Shown: positions 37,401-49,287 of the stretch, piece after piece
Numbering within the stretch: the stretch's first letter is position 1
How the letters are laid out: the number at the start of each line of letters is the position of its first letter
Assembly (NCBI GenBank): GCA_008477525.1
Contig: SPDT01000005.1
Location: 2,852,001 to 2,916,000, forward strand
Direction: 5' to 3'
DNA length: 64,000 nucleotides
Source: Hypomyces perniciosus
Lineage: Eukaryota > Ascomycota > Sordariomycetes > Hypocreales > Hypocreaceae
Notes under the pieces: generated by a model
Told to the model about the DNA's origin: nothing
The model's database searches: none
The model's input: only the letters and a program-made list of their open reading frames with translations
Made by a program: the position numbers and the translations under genes

Positions 37401-38875
37401 AAGAGGTCGGCTCTAATATCTTGGTCTATAACGATACCGAGTGGGTGGCGTATATGGATGATGATATGAAGGCTGCTCGCTCAGAGTTTTATGATTCGTA
37501 CAACTTTGCTGGAACAACGGACTGGGCTGTTGACCTGCAGGAGTTTAGAGAGTAAGTACCCTTGAATCCCATGAGCCTCGTAAACCTCCCAAATGATATG
37601 TCAATGATGCTAACTCTCCCCAGCGGCAGCGGTGGTGATGACTACCCTGATGATTACGAACCCTACATTGATCCCAACTTCTACTCAGACTGCTCCGGCA
37701 AATACACCACATTCAAGCAGCTCGAGGACCACAATGATTCGATTCCCCCTCACTGCGTGGAGCAATACATTGTCGATGTTGAGGTCGCCATCCTGGAAGC
37801 AGCCTTGGAAAAGTACAAGAATCTAATCAATAATGGCTATGACAAGAAGTTCGAAATCTATGAAGGCTACGTCGCCGCCCAAGTCCCTGATCAAATCGAC
37901 GTTTTTATGGCAAGCGGCAAGGCGGACAAGTATTTCAAGTGCAGGGAGACTAAGAAGATTACATGCTGCAGCAGCTGCAACTATGCCACCTGTCTCGAGA
38001 CTTGCGACAAGTCTAAAGATTGCCAGAATGGCAGGGGCACAGTCGATATCAACTGTCCGACAACTCTCAAGAACGGCCTCGACAGCATCAGCATAGGCGA
38101 AAGCATCCCCAACGCCACATTCTCGCTGCAAGACTCCCAAGGCTTCTGGAAGGACATTGGCGATGAGTACGGCATTGAGGAGTCGTGGGTTAAGTTTGAA
38201 AGGAAGCATATCAGGACCAACAATGGCTGTCAGTATGCCGGCGAGGATATCCGGGATTGCATCGACAAGCAAGACAATTGGTGGTACAACTACCCCGTCA
38301 CGGACAAGGTCAAGGTACTCAATCCCAAGGACCTTATCGGCGAGTCGTATGGCAAGACCAAGGACCTCCTCAACCGTATCAAGATCGTCAGGGACAATGC
38401 CGATTACGACGAGCTTATGCAGTGGTCCGATGTGCTCGACGCCGGATCCCTACCCGCGTTAACGACAGAGACCGCCGTCGAAAGCATGGACAAGATTGTC
38501 AAGACTGCCGACGAGATCAAGAAGAGGGAGCGTGAGGAGTCCATCGTCAACTTCGTCACAAGCTTGCTCTTCTTCATCCCCATCCTGGGAGAGGCCGCCG
38601 GCGCCGCTGGTCTGGCGGCAGCCCGCTCCCTGCTCCTCCTAACAGGTGTGGCTGGCGATGTAGGTTTTCTGGTGTATGGCATCGTCAAGGACCCCGATAG
38701 TGCCTTTATGAGTGTCTTTATGTTCTTGGCCGGCGCCGGTGTCGGACGAGGAGGGTTTAGGGATGCTGCCAATGCGAGACGATCCATAAAGTCTGGCGAC
38801 ATTGACAAGCTGGGGTCGATGAAGAGGGACTTGGAGCTAATTGAAACTCTGCGCAGCGTCACTTGTCGTATCTAA
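34438..38875 (+). pseudogene. Killer-toxin-like LysM/CBM18/GH18 chitinase with one in-frame stop
   Basis: Six exons (34438-36009, 36069-36089, 36150-36321, 36382-36791, 36863-37551, 37624-38875), about 1371 codons. Every intron is GT-AG with correct phase. Order: signal peptide 1-21; the N-terminal domain of this class (CPLSC...WYLFPDVTSLASC) to about 300; three Cys-rich LysM modules at about 338-381, 398-444 and 462-511; a CBM18 chitin-binding module at about 550-595; and GH18 from about 605 to 955. The catalytic DGIDLDWE is at codons 715-722, so the acid residue is intact. A C-terminal domain of about 415 residues has a CCSSC cluster and hydrophobic helices coded at about 38540-38750. Yeast killer-toxin alpha/beta subunits and fungal subgroup C chitinases share this plan. 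Codon 270 (35245-35247) is TAG in a well-conserved stretch and is the only break. A product needs readthrough; otherwise the gene is dead. Sequencing error is possible. Confidence 0.85.
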
Positions 38876-39335
38876 GGTTGGTATGAAGTTGCATGGACGG
38901 ATGTAGGAGATGTGTCGCTTATAACGGGTCGTGTATATAGTCAGTACTAATAATCATATCACACTATAAGGGTCAATGGGCACCTAATGATCCCGCCTCC
39001 TCTATTACCTTATCCCTAATAGTTTCCCGGCTAGCTAATATATAGTACCTGGGGAACGCGTCACGTTCCTTGTCTCCATAACCTCAGACCCTGCCATGTC
39101 GCATAGCATATAAGGTTACTTAACAAAACGCACAGGGTGGGCTCACATTTTACTGAATTTTGGTCGGACATAATGTCTACCTTGTCAATTGACCTAATAT
39201 ACCTTTGAAAACCCCTAAGAAGGTACTACTGCCTGAACGTGATGATTGTTACGATGCGTTGACCATTTCTTTGCAAAGGATTACTAGGGTGATGTTATAC
39301 AGGTACAAAGAAGGGTCTTGTCGCAATGTTAATTC
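38876..39335. other. Intergenic, no gene seen
   Basis: 460 bp of normal composition after the chitinase stop. It may hold decayed remains of the catalytic part of the neighbouring chitinase relic, but I could not align any motif. Confidence 0.4.
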
Positions 39336-39889
39336 CTAAAAGGACGCTCTTTTACGTTCAGATATCCCGCTCACATCGACATCATAGTTAGCGGTGATGT
39401 TTCCGAAGGCAAAATGCTGCGAGGCGACTGAAATTAGCTGCGAGCTCGACTACCAACAATTGGAAAAAGCTAATGTGACCTACTACATGTGTATAATCTT
39501 TGGCGTTTATCTGACAAGGCTGTGAAACATCAAGGGTAGTCAGCGGATGAGGGGTTGTAGAAGTTGGTTGTGATAGCACTGACGAGCATATGAAGACAGG
39601 GCCGATCCAGGTTCCACGATTCGAAGTACCCAATTTTCATGAAGTTAGTTATCGGGTCCTTATTGTTGACAACATCCAGGCCGCAGTTGGCAATGCATCC
39701 GTTGGAGCCTGGCTTTGCTGTTCCAGGAGCACCTGTATCGGATGAAGAGGGAACACAGAAATCCTGTGTGATACCACATTGCGCCCAGACATTGCAACAG
39801 GCGTTGAGGGGGCATGGATCGAGCTTGGGAAGATCGTGCATATTATCTGGCTTATTTGTTCCAGAGACCTGGGGACCACATAAAGCGTT
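39336..39889 (-). pseudogene. Truncated chitinase relic (CBM18 plus start of GH18)
   Basis: Three exon-like blocks on the minus strand. 39889-39584 codes NALCGPQVSGT, then a CBM18-like module (DPCPLNACCNVWAQCG..DFC) and the start of GH18 (IGYFESWNLDRPCLHM). 39519-39484 codes QINAKDYTHV. 39416 to about 39360 codes HFAFGNITANYDVDVSGIS. The blocks are joined by plausible GT-AG introns (39520-39583 and 39417-39483). After that the similarity ends, and the frame closes at 39336. The LysM half, the catalytic DxxDxDxE and the C-terminal domain are all missing. The first block is preceded by a CAG splice acceptor, so the upstream exons once existed. It resembles the intact-length gene next door but differs in intron positions (no intron after CGPQ), so it is a diverged paralogue in opposite orientation rather than a simple tandem copy. 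Confidence 0.75.
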
Positions 39890-40216
39890 CTGAATCGATC
39901 AGCTTGGCATAGCTCGATTAGTCTTGCGCCCTGGTCTGCCAATATAAACCCCCTGGGAGCAGTGAAAGCCCCCACATATTAAATATCCACATATCACATA
40001 TAAATATATTGTATTTGGGTTGGGTTAGTATTAGTATTCGTAGTCCTAATCAGGTTGAGTTGCCTAAAAGTAGTCGTGATATCAGAACGAGGACCTTAAT
40101 ATAAATAGCTCATACAGAGTCCGAAGTCCTACTGCTCCGATTCTATTCTTCTCCCACGCCGACCCTCCTTCTCCTGCCAAACAGCCCCCATACCAGCCAA
40201 GAGGTGTCATTTCGCC
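39890..40216. promoter_or_regulatory. Upstream region of the F-box gene
   Basis: 327 bp. AATATAAATAG at 40098-40108 is a TATA-like box about 110 bp before the ATG at 40217. A CT-rich run (TTCTTCTCCCACGCCGACCC) follows at about 40145. No gene. Confidence 0.4.
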
Positions 40217-42237
40217 ATGAGCATTGAGGCATCTCCCTTGGAGGAGCTGCCACTGGATGTTCTCGACTCAATATGTACATATCTTGCCCCCTTGGACGCC
40301 AGCAGACGAGGCCTCTATACTTTCTCCATGGTGAGCCGCCGGTGCGCCGTCACAACAGCGAAATATCGGCTAGAGCGTTTCCACTTGACTGTACGTGGAA
40401 GTCAACAGTTACGCCGTGATCTGGAAATCTCAAGAACAATACTCGGTGCCGGCGGGCATCAGTACGTCCGCCAAGTGAAGCTTACGGGCCGCATGCTGTT
40501 GAATGCAGATCACCAACAATTAAACAAAGAGGAGAAGGTTCTGCGCGGCGAGCGCTGCGCAGACCGAAAAGAACTTTGGGAGTTTGAAAGTGAAGACGAG
40601 GATGACGGCGATGACGAACCAAGAGAGCTCAAGTACGATTTCTGCAAGCTGCCCTCTGCTCGGCACGCACCTCAGTACAATCCTTTCGGCCGTTGTCCGA
40701 CTCGGGAAGAGAAGCAGCAGATTGAAGAAGCATGGCTTCCCTCGCACAGTTCATCACAGGCTTGCCCGGTCTTGTAGATCTCGTCTATGCGTGCGCTGAT
40801 CAGATCCCACTCTGCTTGCTCTCCGTCCTACACCAGCACTGCCCCACGGCTCGTCTTCACATGCACACTTTCAGCCTTCGGAGCCTTTACCAGGTAAGAG
40901 ACCAATTTCACAACATCGACCCAGATGAGTACGCACTAGTCACTTCGCCGTGTCTATATAGCGTTATCGCAAAACTAGCCTCTTATAATGACAACGGCTG
41001 CTTCGGTTATAATGAAGAAGCTCTGAAGCGCATGGTGTCCGGCTTAGCACTGAACTTAAGATCAGTGGTGATTCGTAAAGTGATTCTTAGCGATACATTG
41101 GAACTGCGGCAAGGGGGCCCGCCTTCAAAGCCTGAGCGGCGGGGATTCCATGGGGAGGGTTCGGATTGTACAGCTTCCAAGGGATGCCTGCAGACTTTGA
41201 TCTTGGACTATAACTCGGTCGGACCTTGGGGACAGTACACTGAGTTGAACCAACTTCATAATTTGACACTGAACAGTCCGAAATACGTCGACCAGGTTCA
41301 TTCACTCGCCCAAATTGCTCGAGATGTCGGCTTTCGGTCCCTTCGTTCTCTAAGCCTACATGTGGAACCTATGGGTTTTGGCGGTGGGAACGTAGAAGAG
41401 GCCATGGACGAGGCCATAAACATGCTTCTTCATGCTCTGCCGCCTCTTGAAACTTTCGAGTTGACCGGATTTCTGGCCGAGGGCACATTCCGTGCCATAT
41501 TGGACTGCCATGGCACAGTCCTGAGGCGGCTGCGTCTTACGCCATTCCGCGAATACATGCCACAGACGGGGCTCTTCGTCATGTCTTCCGAGTCTATTAC
41601 GGAGTTGGGCAAGAAGTGTCCCCGAGTTGAGCGACTTGAGTTACTGGTGCCTAGGACTCAAGGAGACGAGCGGGAGGTAGCCATCTACCACGTATTAGGA
41701 CGAATGCCTCGTTTGAAACACCTCTCGCTAGTTCTCGATTGCGCAAAACTGGATGCACCGCTACTAGAAGAGGACGAGGAGGAGTTAGAGCTTCCCATGG
41801 GTCCCCCAGTGCAGCCCTATCTCTTCCGCGAGGCGTTGATCAACGCCGCTGTCGACTCTCATCTCGCACGCTCCATCTTTCACGCAATAAACAATACAAC
41901 GGGTGGTATTAAATACCTTAAGCTACAAGTCAGAGGTGCGGGAGTGATTATTCCAAAAGAGTTTTACGGACAAGTATCCTGTTCAGAGGTTGACCACATT
42001 ATGCGTTGGATTGGGCGAAATTGGATCTGCAGGAGAAACGACCGAGGCCATCTTGTTATAAAAGAGATCCGAGCATTCGCTCCTGAGGATTGTCTGTTAC
42101 TAGAGGAAGACTTTGGGGATTATAATGGAATGGGGGGCTACGATAGCCTGAGAGCTATCTGGACAGATATCTGGCCAGGCCCTGCTGGTGACCGGAGGGA
42201 GCAGTGGTCAAGCCTCCCACTATATAGAGAGCTTTAG
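40217..42237 (+). CDS. F-box protein with a frameshift near codon 173
   Basis: An N-terminal F-box (LEELPLDVLDSICTYLAPLD, residues about 8-50) is the module that links substrates to SCF ubiquitin ligases through Skp1. An acidic stretch (ESEDEDDGDDE) follows, then a long C-terminal region with Leu-rich segments (LRSLSLHVEPMGF, LPPLETFELTGF, RLKHLSLVLD) typical of substrate-binding halves in this fungal family. The first half reads in one frame to 40777 and the second from 40732 to 42237 in another. Continuity of the protein requires a one-base loss (or two-base gain) at about 40735-40738, in a WLPSLAQFI-like context. No good intron restores it: candidate GT-AG pairs there are under 50 nt or have the wrong phase. 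About 673 residues if joined. The rest is open and codon-normal, so the lesion is recent, or a sequencing error. Confidence 0.65.
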
Positions 42238-42246
42238 TATTTTATC

Positions 42247-42255
42247 AGGGGGGAA

Positions 42256-42293
<38 letters not shown>

Positions 42294-42525
42294 CACACCC
42301 AAGCGAATTTGAGGGTAAGAGGTGCGGTAGCACGGCTGATAGAGCCACGAAGCGGTCAGAACTGTTATATAAAAGACACTGCGGATCATTTGATCATGAT
42401 ACCGGCAGCCAGAATAAATAATCTCTAACTCTTTGGCTTTTCTGTACCTGCCACTGGCAAGTTAGGGTTAAGGAATTAAAGGGGAAGAGGGAAGAAGTTT
42501 ATTATCTATTAAATTAAAAACTATC
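42247..42525 (+). mobile_element. LTR family A, diverged unmutated solo copy in the gene island
   Basis: Shares blocks with 6515-6915 in the same orientation and order: GAACCACGAAGCGG-like, GATCATTTGATCATGAT, a gap, then TAGGGTTA..TTAAAGGGG-AAGA and TTTATTATC. It contains an expanded (CA)16 run (42258-42290) where the other copy has an interrupted CA-rich tract. It starts 10 bp after the F-box stop codon, so it may supply the 3' end of that transcript. No RIP signature. Confidence 0.6.
42258..42290. repeat. (CA)n microsatellite
   Basis: About 16 uninterrupted CA units inside the diverged family A LTR. Confidence 0.95.
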
Positions 42526-43894
42526 TGAGGAACAGATTGGCAGTGTTGTTGGCTGTTCAAGATTTGGTCGAAATGGATGAATCAAGCGGCTGGTCTTGGG
42601 TTTGTGTGGTAGTATCTTGTTTGAGAATGATCCGACTTGGAAATAAATATTAGATTCGCTTTTGATTCATGCAAGGCTGATAACGATGGCGCAGTTTGCG
42701 TATGGAGAATTCATTTGGGCACGTCTTCCCAGTCGATTCCAAACCTTCATCTCTCGGCTCCTCCATTCTTCTATCACTCGACAACTTTTTCCAATCCTCC
42801 TCCACCGTGAGTCAGTTGTCTCTTTGTTTATTATCCCTTTCATCCCACGTCAAGCATTCTATGCTTCCCCCTCTCATCCAAATTCACGTCTTACTTCTAA
42901 TGAACAGAGTCCTCCCCATTACCTGTTTCCAAGTGATGGCCGTCCAAGTGGAACCCATATAACATACATCCTTCTTTGCATTTTGACAGGCCAGCTTAGC
43001 CGAATGTGCCACTTGACTTGGGTAGAAGCGCCATCCGGCAATGAGATGCTTTAACTGGAAGCAAGAGTAAAATGGATAGATGAAAAGAGGAGAAAATCGA
43101 GCCCAATTAGGTGAATGAACCAAGGCACTGCCATGCTTCGAGTGCTATTACTCCTAGCTAAAAATGGGGGCTCAGCGCTGCCTCGTCAGGTAGCTAAATC
43201 ACCATTGCCCCTAAATGAAAGTGTAGCTGCTCCCTGAAACCAGAAGAGCCACGCACGTTCGTCTTTTAACTGGGCTTGGCCAATTTGGGGGAAATGGGAT
43301 TTGGTAAAAAAAAGAACAGAAAAAGCCCAGAGGAAAGGAACAGCGCGGCCACAGCGGTTAAGGGAATTCAGTAAACCCTCAAAAGTCAACCTCAGGTAAA
43401 ACCATCACAGGTTGGTGAAGTTAGAGTAAGAAGAGTCGCGCGGGGGAGGGGGAACAGGGGAGGCCGGATTTGTAGACAATGGCTGGCAGTCTGCTAAACC
43501 ACCACACTAATAAAATAAACTCATCCCCTAGGTACAAAGTAAATTTCTATCTAGAGTATTGTTATGCCTAGTGTCAATTGTAATGATTCATACACACCTA
43601 TTTTAGGCGTACCTAGCTTCAGGCTCAAGATACCTAGACTAACTGGCTGCTCGGATTACAACGGTAGAGGGATGTGAGCTGGATAAATGGCTGTATCAAT
43701 AAGTCGTCAACGACGGGTCAGGGATAGAAGTGCAAGGGCTCACCATCTTCAGGATAGGCAGCATACGCCTCTGTTACATAAACCTCTATCCAATGTAACC
43801 TTATAGCGTACGAACCACTAAAATATAGCGCATTTGACCGCACAATGCATTCAACCACATAAACCACATAGCGCGCCAAATCACACGCATTTAT
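42526..43894. other. Intergenic, no convincing gene
   Basis: 1.37 kb of normal composition. The longest frame (130 codons, 42662-43054) has unlikely composition, an overlapping antisense frame and no motif. The 12-bp LINE target site ACACGCATTTAT ends this stretch (43883-43894). Confidence 0.5.
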
Positions 43895-46800
43895 GGCTAT
43901 TCTCGGTAGCCCGAGCTATCGACGACTGCCTAGCCAAACATCAAGGAAAACACCATCTCCCAGCCGCCCTGCAAGCAAGCAAGGCGCTCACTGACACTCT
44001 CGAGGGCCTCCTCTCTCCGGGGGCCCTCGCAGACCCCGAGAAGTTAGGCAGGAACCCCCCTCCAGCCTAACCAACAACTACACAGCCAGTCAGCAAGAAG
44101 ACCCACCAAAACGTTAAGCAATAACAAATCGAACCCCACCCTCCGACTTGGACTGACCTGGGCGCCCTGCCGGCGACTAATGGCCTAAAGCGAGTTATAT
44201 AGGCTATAGTCGCGGCTATAGGTATAAATAAAAATCCCTTAATATAAGGAAAAGGAAATAAACCTACCCTTTAAAGTAATAGTAGGCCAGCCCTTAGTAC
44301 TCTTGAAAATAAATAAAAATAAATAAAGATCACTTTAAAGACTAATAACAGGATCTTTTTCTAGGTCCCTTTAAATTATAGCTGGAAGAAGATTACTGCT
44401 ATTAGCGCTAGGTAAGAGGTTATTAGAATTGGCAACTTTAAAAGTAAAGATATTACTTACTTTTAAAAAGTAAAGTCTAGCTTTACACTTTAAACTAAAA
44501 TAAAAGATATTAAAAAGAAAATCCTTGCCTTAGCCTTAACTGCAGAGGCTAGTGGCCTAAAGATTAAGGAAGTATATATATAAAAAAGCTTTTTTATATA
44601 TAGTGTCCTTAAATACTATACTAATACTTTAAGCACCTCCTTTATAAATATATTAGTTTTAATTAAAGTTAAAGTAAATGCTAGGTTTAAGGAACCTTTA
44701 ATTTTCTGCTAAAAAGCTTTTTTTAGCGAGACTACTAATACCTACTATTACTTTATTTTATTTAAAAAAAACATTAAGGCAGGATTTAAACTTTTTAGCT
44801 ATTTAACTTTAGCGGAACTTTAAGTCTAAAAAGCCTAAATAACTTAATATAATAGATACCTTAGCTTTTATAACCTTTAAAGGTATACTAAAACTATATA
44901 CTATAAAAAGTATAGTAAACCTATTTTCTAATATACTAATAAAAATAAAAACTGTAATAACCTTACTTAATATATTAACTACTTTAAACTTTATTAATTT
45001 AATACTTTAAATTACTATATACGCTTAACTATTAAAAATAATATAAAAATATATACTATTAAAAAATAATTTAAAAGTATTAAAAAACTTAAAACCTAGA
45101 AATTCTAGAAAAAGAACCCTGCCCCTTTTACCTTTAAGCTTAGACCTAGCGCACTTAAAAGAGGAGTTTTTTAAGCTGCTTTAGCTAGATCTTTTACTAC
45201 TTTTAAGGCCTAGATTTAAAGACCCCCCCTTTTAAATAGGATAATACCCTTTACCCCTATAATAAGGCCCCTTTAAAATAAAATTAATTTAATAAATGTC
45301 TTTAATAGCTTATTAAAGGAAAGTTTATTAGCCTACTTTATAATAAAGGTTACCGATTTAGATAACTTTATAAATAATGCCTTAAAGGAATCCCTTAAAA
45401 GAGATAAACCTTATAAGTTTAATTTATAAATAATAGACTTTATTAAAACTACTAAAAAAACTTTAGCTTAAAAATCTTTTAAGCTAATATAGGAAAAAAA
45501 GGAAAGTATTATAATATAGCCCTTTTACTAGCTTAAAAAGATAGCTTTAATATTATATTACTCTAAAAGCTATAGATTTACTAGGATATTATATTATTTA
45601 AAAGATAAATAAAATCTTACTTTAGCTTTTAAATATTTAACCTATTTAATAACTAAAAGGAGACTAAACCTTTTATCTTTATATATATTAAAAAATTACT
45701 AAGTCTATTATATTAATAACTTTTACTTTTAAGATTAAAAAGCGACTGTATTTACTAGGTAGAAGTCTATAGCTATATTATTATTAATATCTACTATAAG
45801 GCTTCCTTTAATACTATAATAGAAACCCTTAAAAGGTAAGGTTAGCCCCCTTTAAACTTAATTATTGTAAAAGACTTTAATATAATATATTAAATATAGC
45901 AGCTAGGTTAAGTTTTAAACGCTATAGGCAATAGACTGGCTAAATAAGCAGATAAATATAACCTAGCCCCTGCCTTTATAAACGCCTTTATAAAGGATTC
46001 TAGGAAATATATTAACTTTATCTTTTTTAACTGCCCTATATTAATAACTATTGCAAGAAATTTAAATATAGGCTTAGACTACTATATAGTTATTATTACG
46101 CTTTTAAGCCTTGTTAGGCTAATAGTTAGTGCAGGAAAGAAATATATCCCTTTTAAAAGTTTATAAAAGTTTAGCCAGCTAATATATATATATACCTGGC
46201 TTTTCCTAGAAGTAAATATAATTAATTTAATTAAGGAAAACCTAGATGCAGTAATATAAGCATTTTAAAGACTCTTTATAGACTATATATAGTTAGCAGG
46301 CAAAAAGAGATATTAGAATGGATATAGCGCCCTTTAATAGGATAAAGACTGCTAAATAGCCTATTTAGCTTTTATTATAGTACCTATTAGGATTAATAAA
46401 CGGATTAAAGCAAAAAAGATACTATATAATATAGTTAAATATAAGAAACGCGATTACTAGGATAAAGTTATAGCTAAAGCTAGTTTAGGCAGGGGCATTT
46501 AGTAGGTGGCTAAATAGTATAAGGCTATAGACTAGTTTTAACCCCCCCTTTTAATAGATAGTGATAAAAGTATTTTAGACTTTAAGGAGTAAATAGCCTT
46601 TTTTAAAAAATATTTATTATAGTGAAAAGGAGTAAAAGAAGATATTAAAAACCTATAGGAACTATAGGCATTAAAGAACCTTTAAATATTATAGGATAAG
46701 ATAATTATTAAGGAAGAGGTAAAGAAAGCTATAATTAAAGCGGGGAATACTACACCTAGCGCGGATAGTATATTGGTTACCTTTTTATATTATATATAGC

Positions 46801-49275
46801 CTGCTATTAAAGAGTTTATTATAAACCTTTTTAAAGGCTGTTTTAAGTTAAAATATTACCCCCTCCTTTTTAAAAATATTAAAGTTATTATTATTCTTAA
46901 GCTTAATAAACCTAACTATATAAATTATAAAGCTTTTAGGTTTATTTTACTATTATTTTATATAAAAAAAGGCTTAGAAAAACTGTTTACTAAAAGAGTA
47001 TCCCTTTTAATATTTAAATATAAAATCCTTTTAAAGTAATATTTTAAAGCCTTCTTTAAAAGAGCAGCTATAGATTTAATTGCTTATTTAATTTATAATA
47101 TTAAAATTACTTTAAGTAAAAAAGAGGTTATAACCCTTTTTACCTTTAATATCTTTAAGGCCTTTAATATTATTATAAAAAATAAACTAGTCTTATAGTT
47201 TAAATAATAAAACTAACTTATTTAGTTTATAAAATAGGCAGAGTCCTTTATAAGTAATAGAACTATATTTATCTATAAAGGAGATAGGATTGGCCTACTA
47301 GACTTTACCTTTAAATGCAGTATTTTATAAAGGTCTTTTATTTCCTTTATTATATTAATATTATACTTTAGCCTAATCCTTTAATTTAAAGATTAATAGT
47401 TTTACTTTAAGTATATTAATAATATTGCTATATTTATTATAGGTGGGTCTATTTAAAAGACAGCTACCTTTATATAATAAGTATTTAATAAAATGCTAAA
47501 GTAGGGAATAGAGAATATAGTATTTTTTAATTACATTAAAGCTAAATTATTATACTTTTACTATATAAAAGGCTAAATATATAAAAAAGGTATTATAATA
47601 GAGGGAAAACTAGTTTAATTTAAAAAAAATATTTAATAGCTAAAGGTTTACTTTAATTTAAGGCTTTTTTTTAAAAAATATATAAAGACGCTTACAGGTA
47701 AAGTATATAAAGTCTTTAACTTTTTTAAGTTATTTAATAAAACTTAAAAGGGCTTACTTTTTAAAGCTATAGTATAAGCCGCGAAGGCTTATATTCTCCC
47801 TATTGCCTTATATAAAATAAAGGTATAGTAGCTAGGGTATAAACGATAATTGTAAATTAACTTTAATAAATAAGTAAATATAAGAGTATCCGGCTTAATA
47901 GATAAAATAGATAAAGCCTTTAAGGCTGCAGTAAAGGTAATCTTTTTAGTCTAGAAAACTATAAGTATTTTTATTTTATATAGAGAGTTAAAGGTCCCCT
48001 TAGCCAGTATTGCCTTAGCCTAGGCTTAATTTAAATGCGCAGTAAGATTTGCGGGATTAAATTAAAATTACTTAATTAGTTAATATATTAATAAAAAACT
48101 CCCTCCCTAGCTGCTATAAACCAGGCTTTAATATATTGCCGCTTTAGTTAGCAGGACTATTAAACCTATACTCTCTATTAAAAAGTCTTTATATATTCTT
48201 TTTAATCTTAATTTAAAAGATATAGGTAAATTAACTGCAGTAAAGAAATACTTAAAAATAATTAAATCTCTCCCTTTTTATTTAATTTTAATTTATTTTA
48301 ATAAATTTTAAATTAAAAGGAATATAGGCTAAAAAGCAGTTATTTACTATAAAGTAAAAGTAACTATAGATACTGGATGCTTTAATAATATAATAGTTTA
48401 TAATATAAAGGTATAGGCTGCTTTAAAGGCTATAAAGCTAATAGTTAAGTATATAAAGGAAAACTATATAATTTAAATAGCCTACCTTTTCCTAGATAAT
48501 TTATTAGTAATTAATAGGCTATTTAGTAAGCCCCCCCTTTTTATATAAAGAGTATATATATACTTCTAGAAACTAATATAAAGTATTTTACTTTATAAAA
48601 CCTTTATTTTATAGGTTTTAAAATATAAGGATATTATAGGCAATAAATAAGCTAACTATTTAGCTAAATAAAGTACAGCTTTCCCTATTATATTATAGAA
48701 TTAGGCTATAATTATATATATTAGAAAATAGATTAAAGAAAAAATTGCAGAGATAAAGGAATAAAACTAGCTTAGCAAGACTTTAAAGGGCTATAAATAA
48801 TAGGGGCTCGGGGCCTTAGCTTCCCCCCTAAAACTCAAGCTTTTATGCCTTATCCTTTATAGGCTTTTAGTAGAAAGATTAAAATATAAGGACTTCTAAA
48901 AATACTATAAACGCTTTAGGTATAATAGAGAGTCTATCTGTAAGTGTAGCGAATTAAAGAGATAAGGCTATTTTGCGGAATATAGAATAGTTAGGCCTTT
49001 CCTTCTAAATATCCCCCTAAAAGAGACCCCCCTCTTTTACCTATTTAGACCTACAGGAAGTAAGGCCTTTTAGAAACTAGTAGAGGAAGTGGACCTTTAT
49101 AGCCCTCCCCTAATAGAAACAGATTAACACTACCTAGATTAACCCTTTTTCCTTTATAAATTGAAACTTAGCGAACAGCGGCGCAAGCCGCCAGCTCTTA
49201 ACATCCTATTGCCTATAAGGGATTTGTGTAACTAGCTTACTTAGTGGACGTAAATAATAAAACAAACAAAACAAA
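43895..49275 (+). mobile_element. 5'-truncated Tad-like LINE, plus strand
   Basis: A 5.38-kb inverted copy of 23528-29427, with a perfect 12-bp target-site duplication ACACGCATTTAT at 43883-43894 and 49276-49287 and an AAAC-type tail at 49257-49275. The first 270 bp (to about 44165) are nearly free of RIP; the only stops in the ORF1 frame are TAA codons in CAA-to-TAA contexts. The rest is heavily mutated. Readable remnants in plus-strand translation are a reverse transcriptase at about 46860-47470 (FKNIKVIIILKLNKPNY, then AIDLIAYLIYNI and a YVDD-region equivalent), an RNase H-like stretch at about 48330-48560, and a C-terminal Cys segment CKCS at about 48940. Domain order and RNase H fit the Tad/I clade. 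Confidence 0.85.
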
Positions 49276-49287
49276 ACACGCATTTAT

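Noticed and set aside
37823..38862. Minus-strand frames of 149 and 152 codons
   Set aside because: Antisense shadows of the chitinase C-terminal exon.
42662..43054. 130-codon frame as a gene
   Set aside because: No motif, antisense frame of similar length, no recognisable start context.
43834..44070. 78-codon frame as a host gene
   Set aside because: It starts before the LINE target site and runs into the LINE ORF1 region, so it is a junction of flank and transposon.
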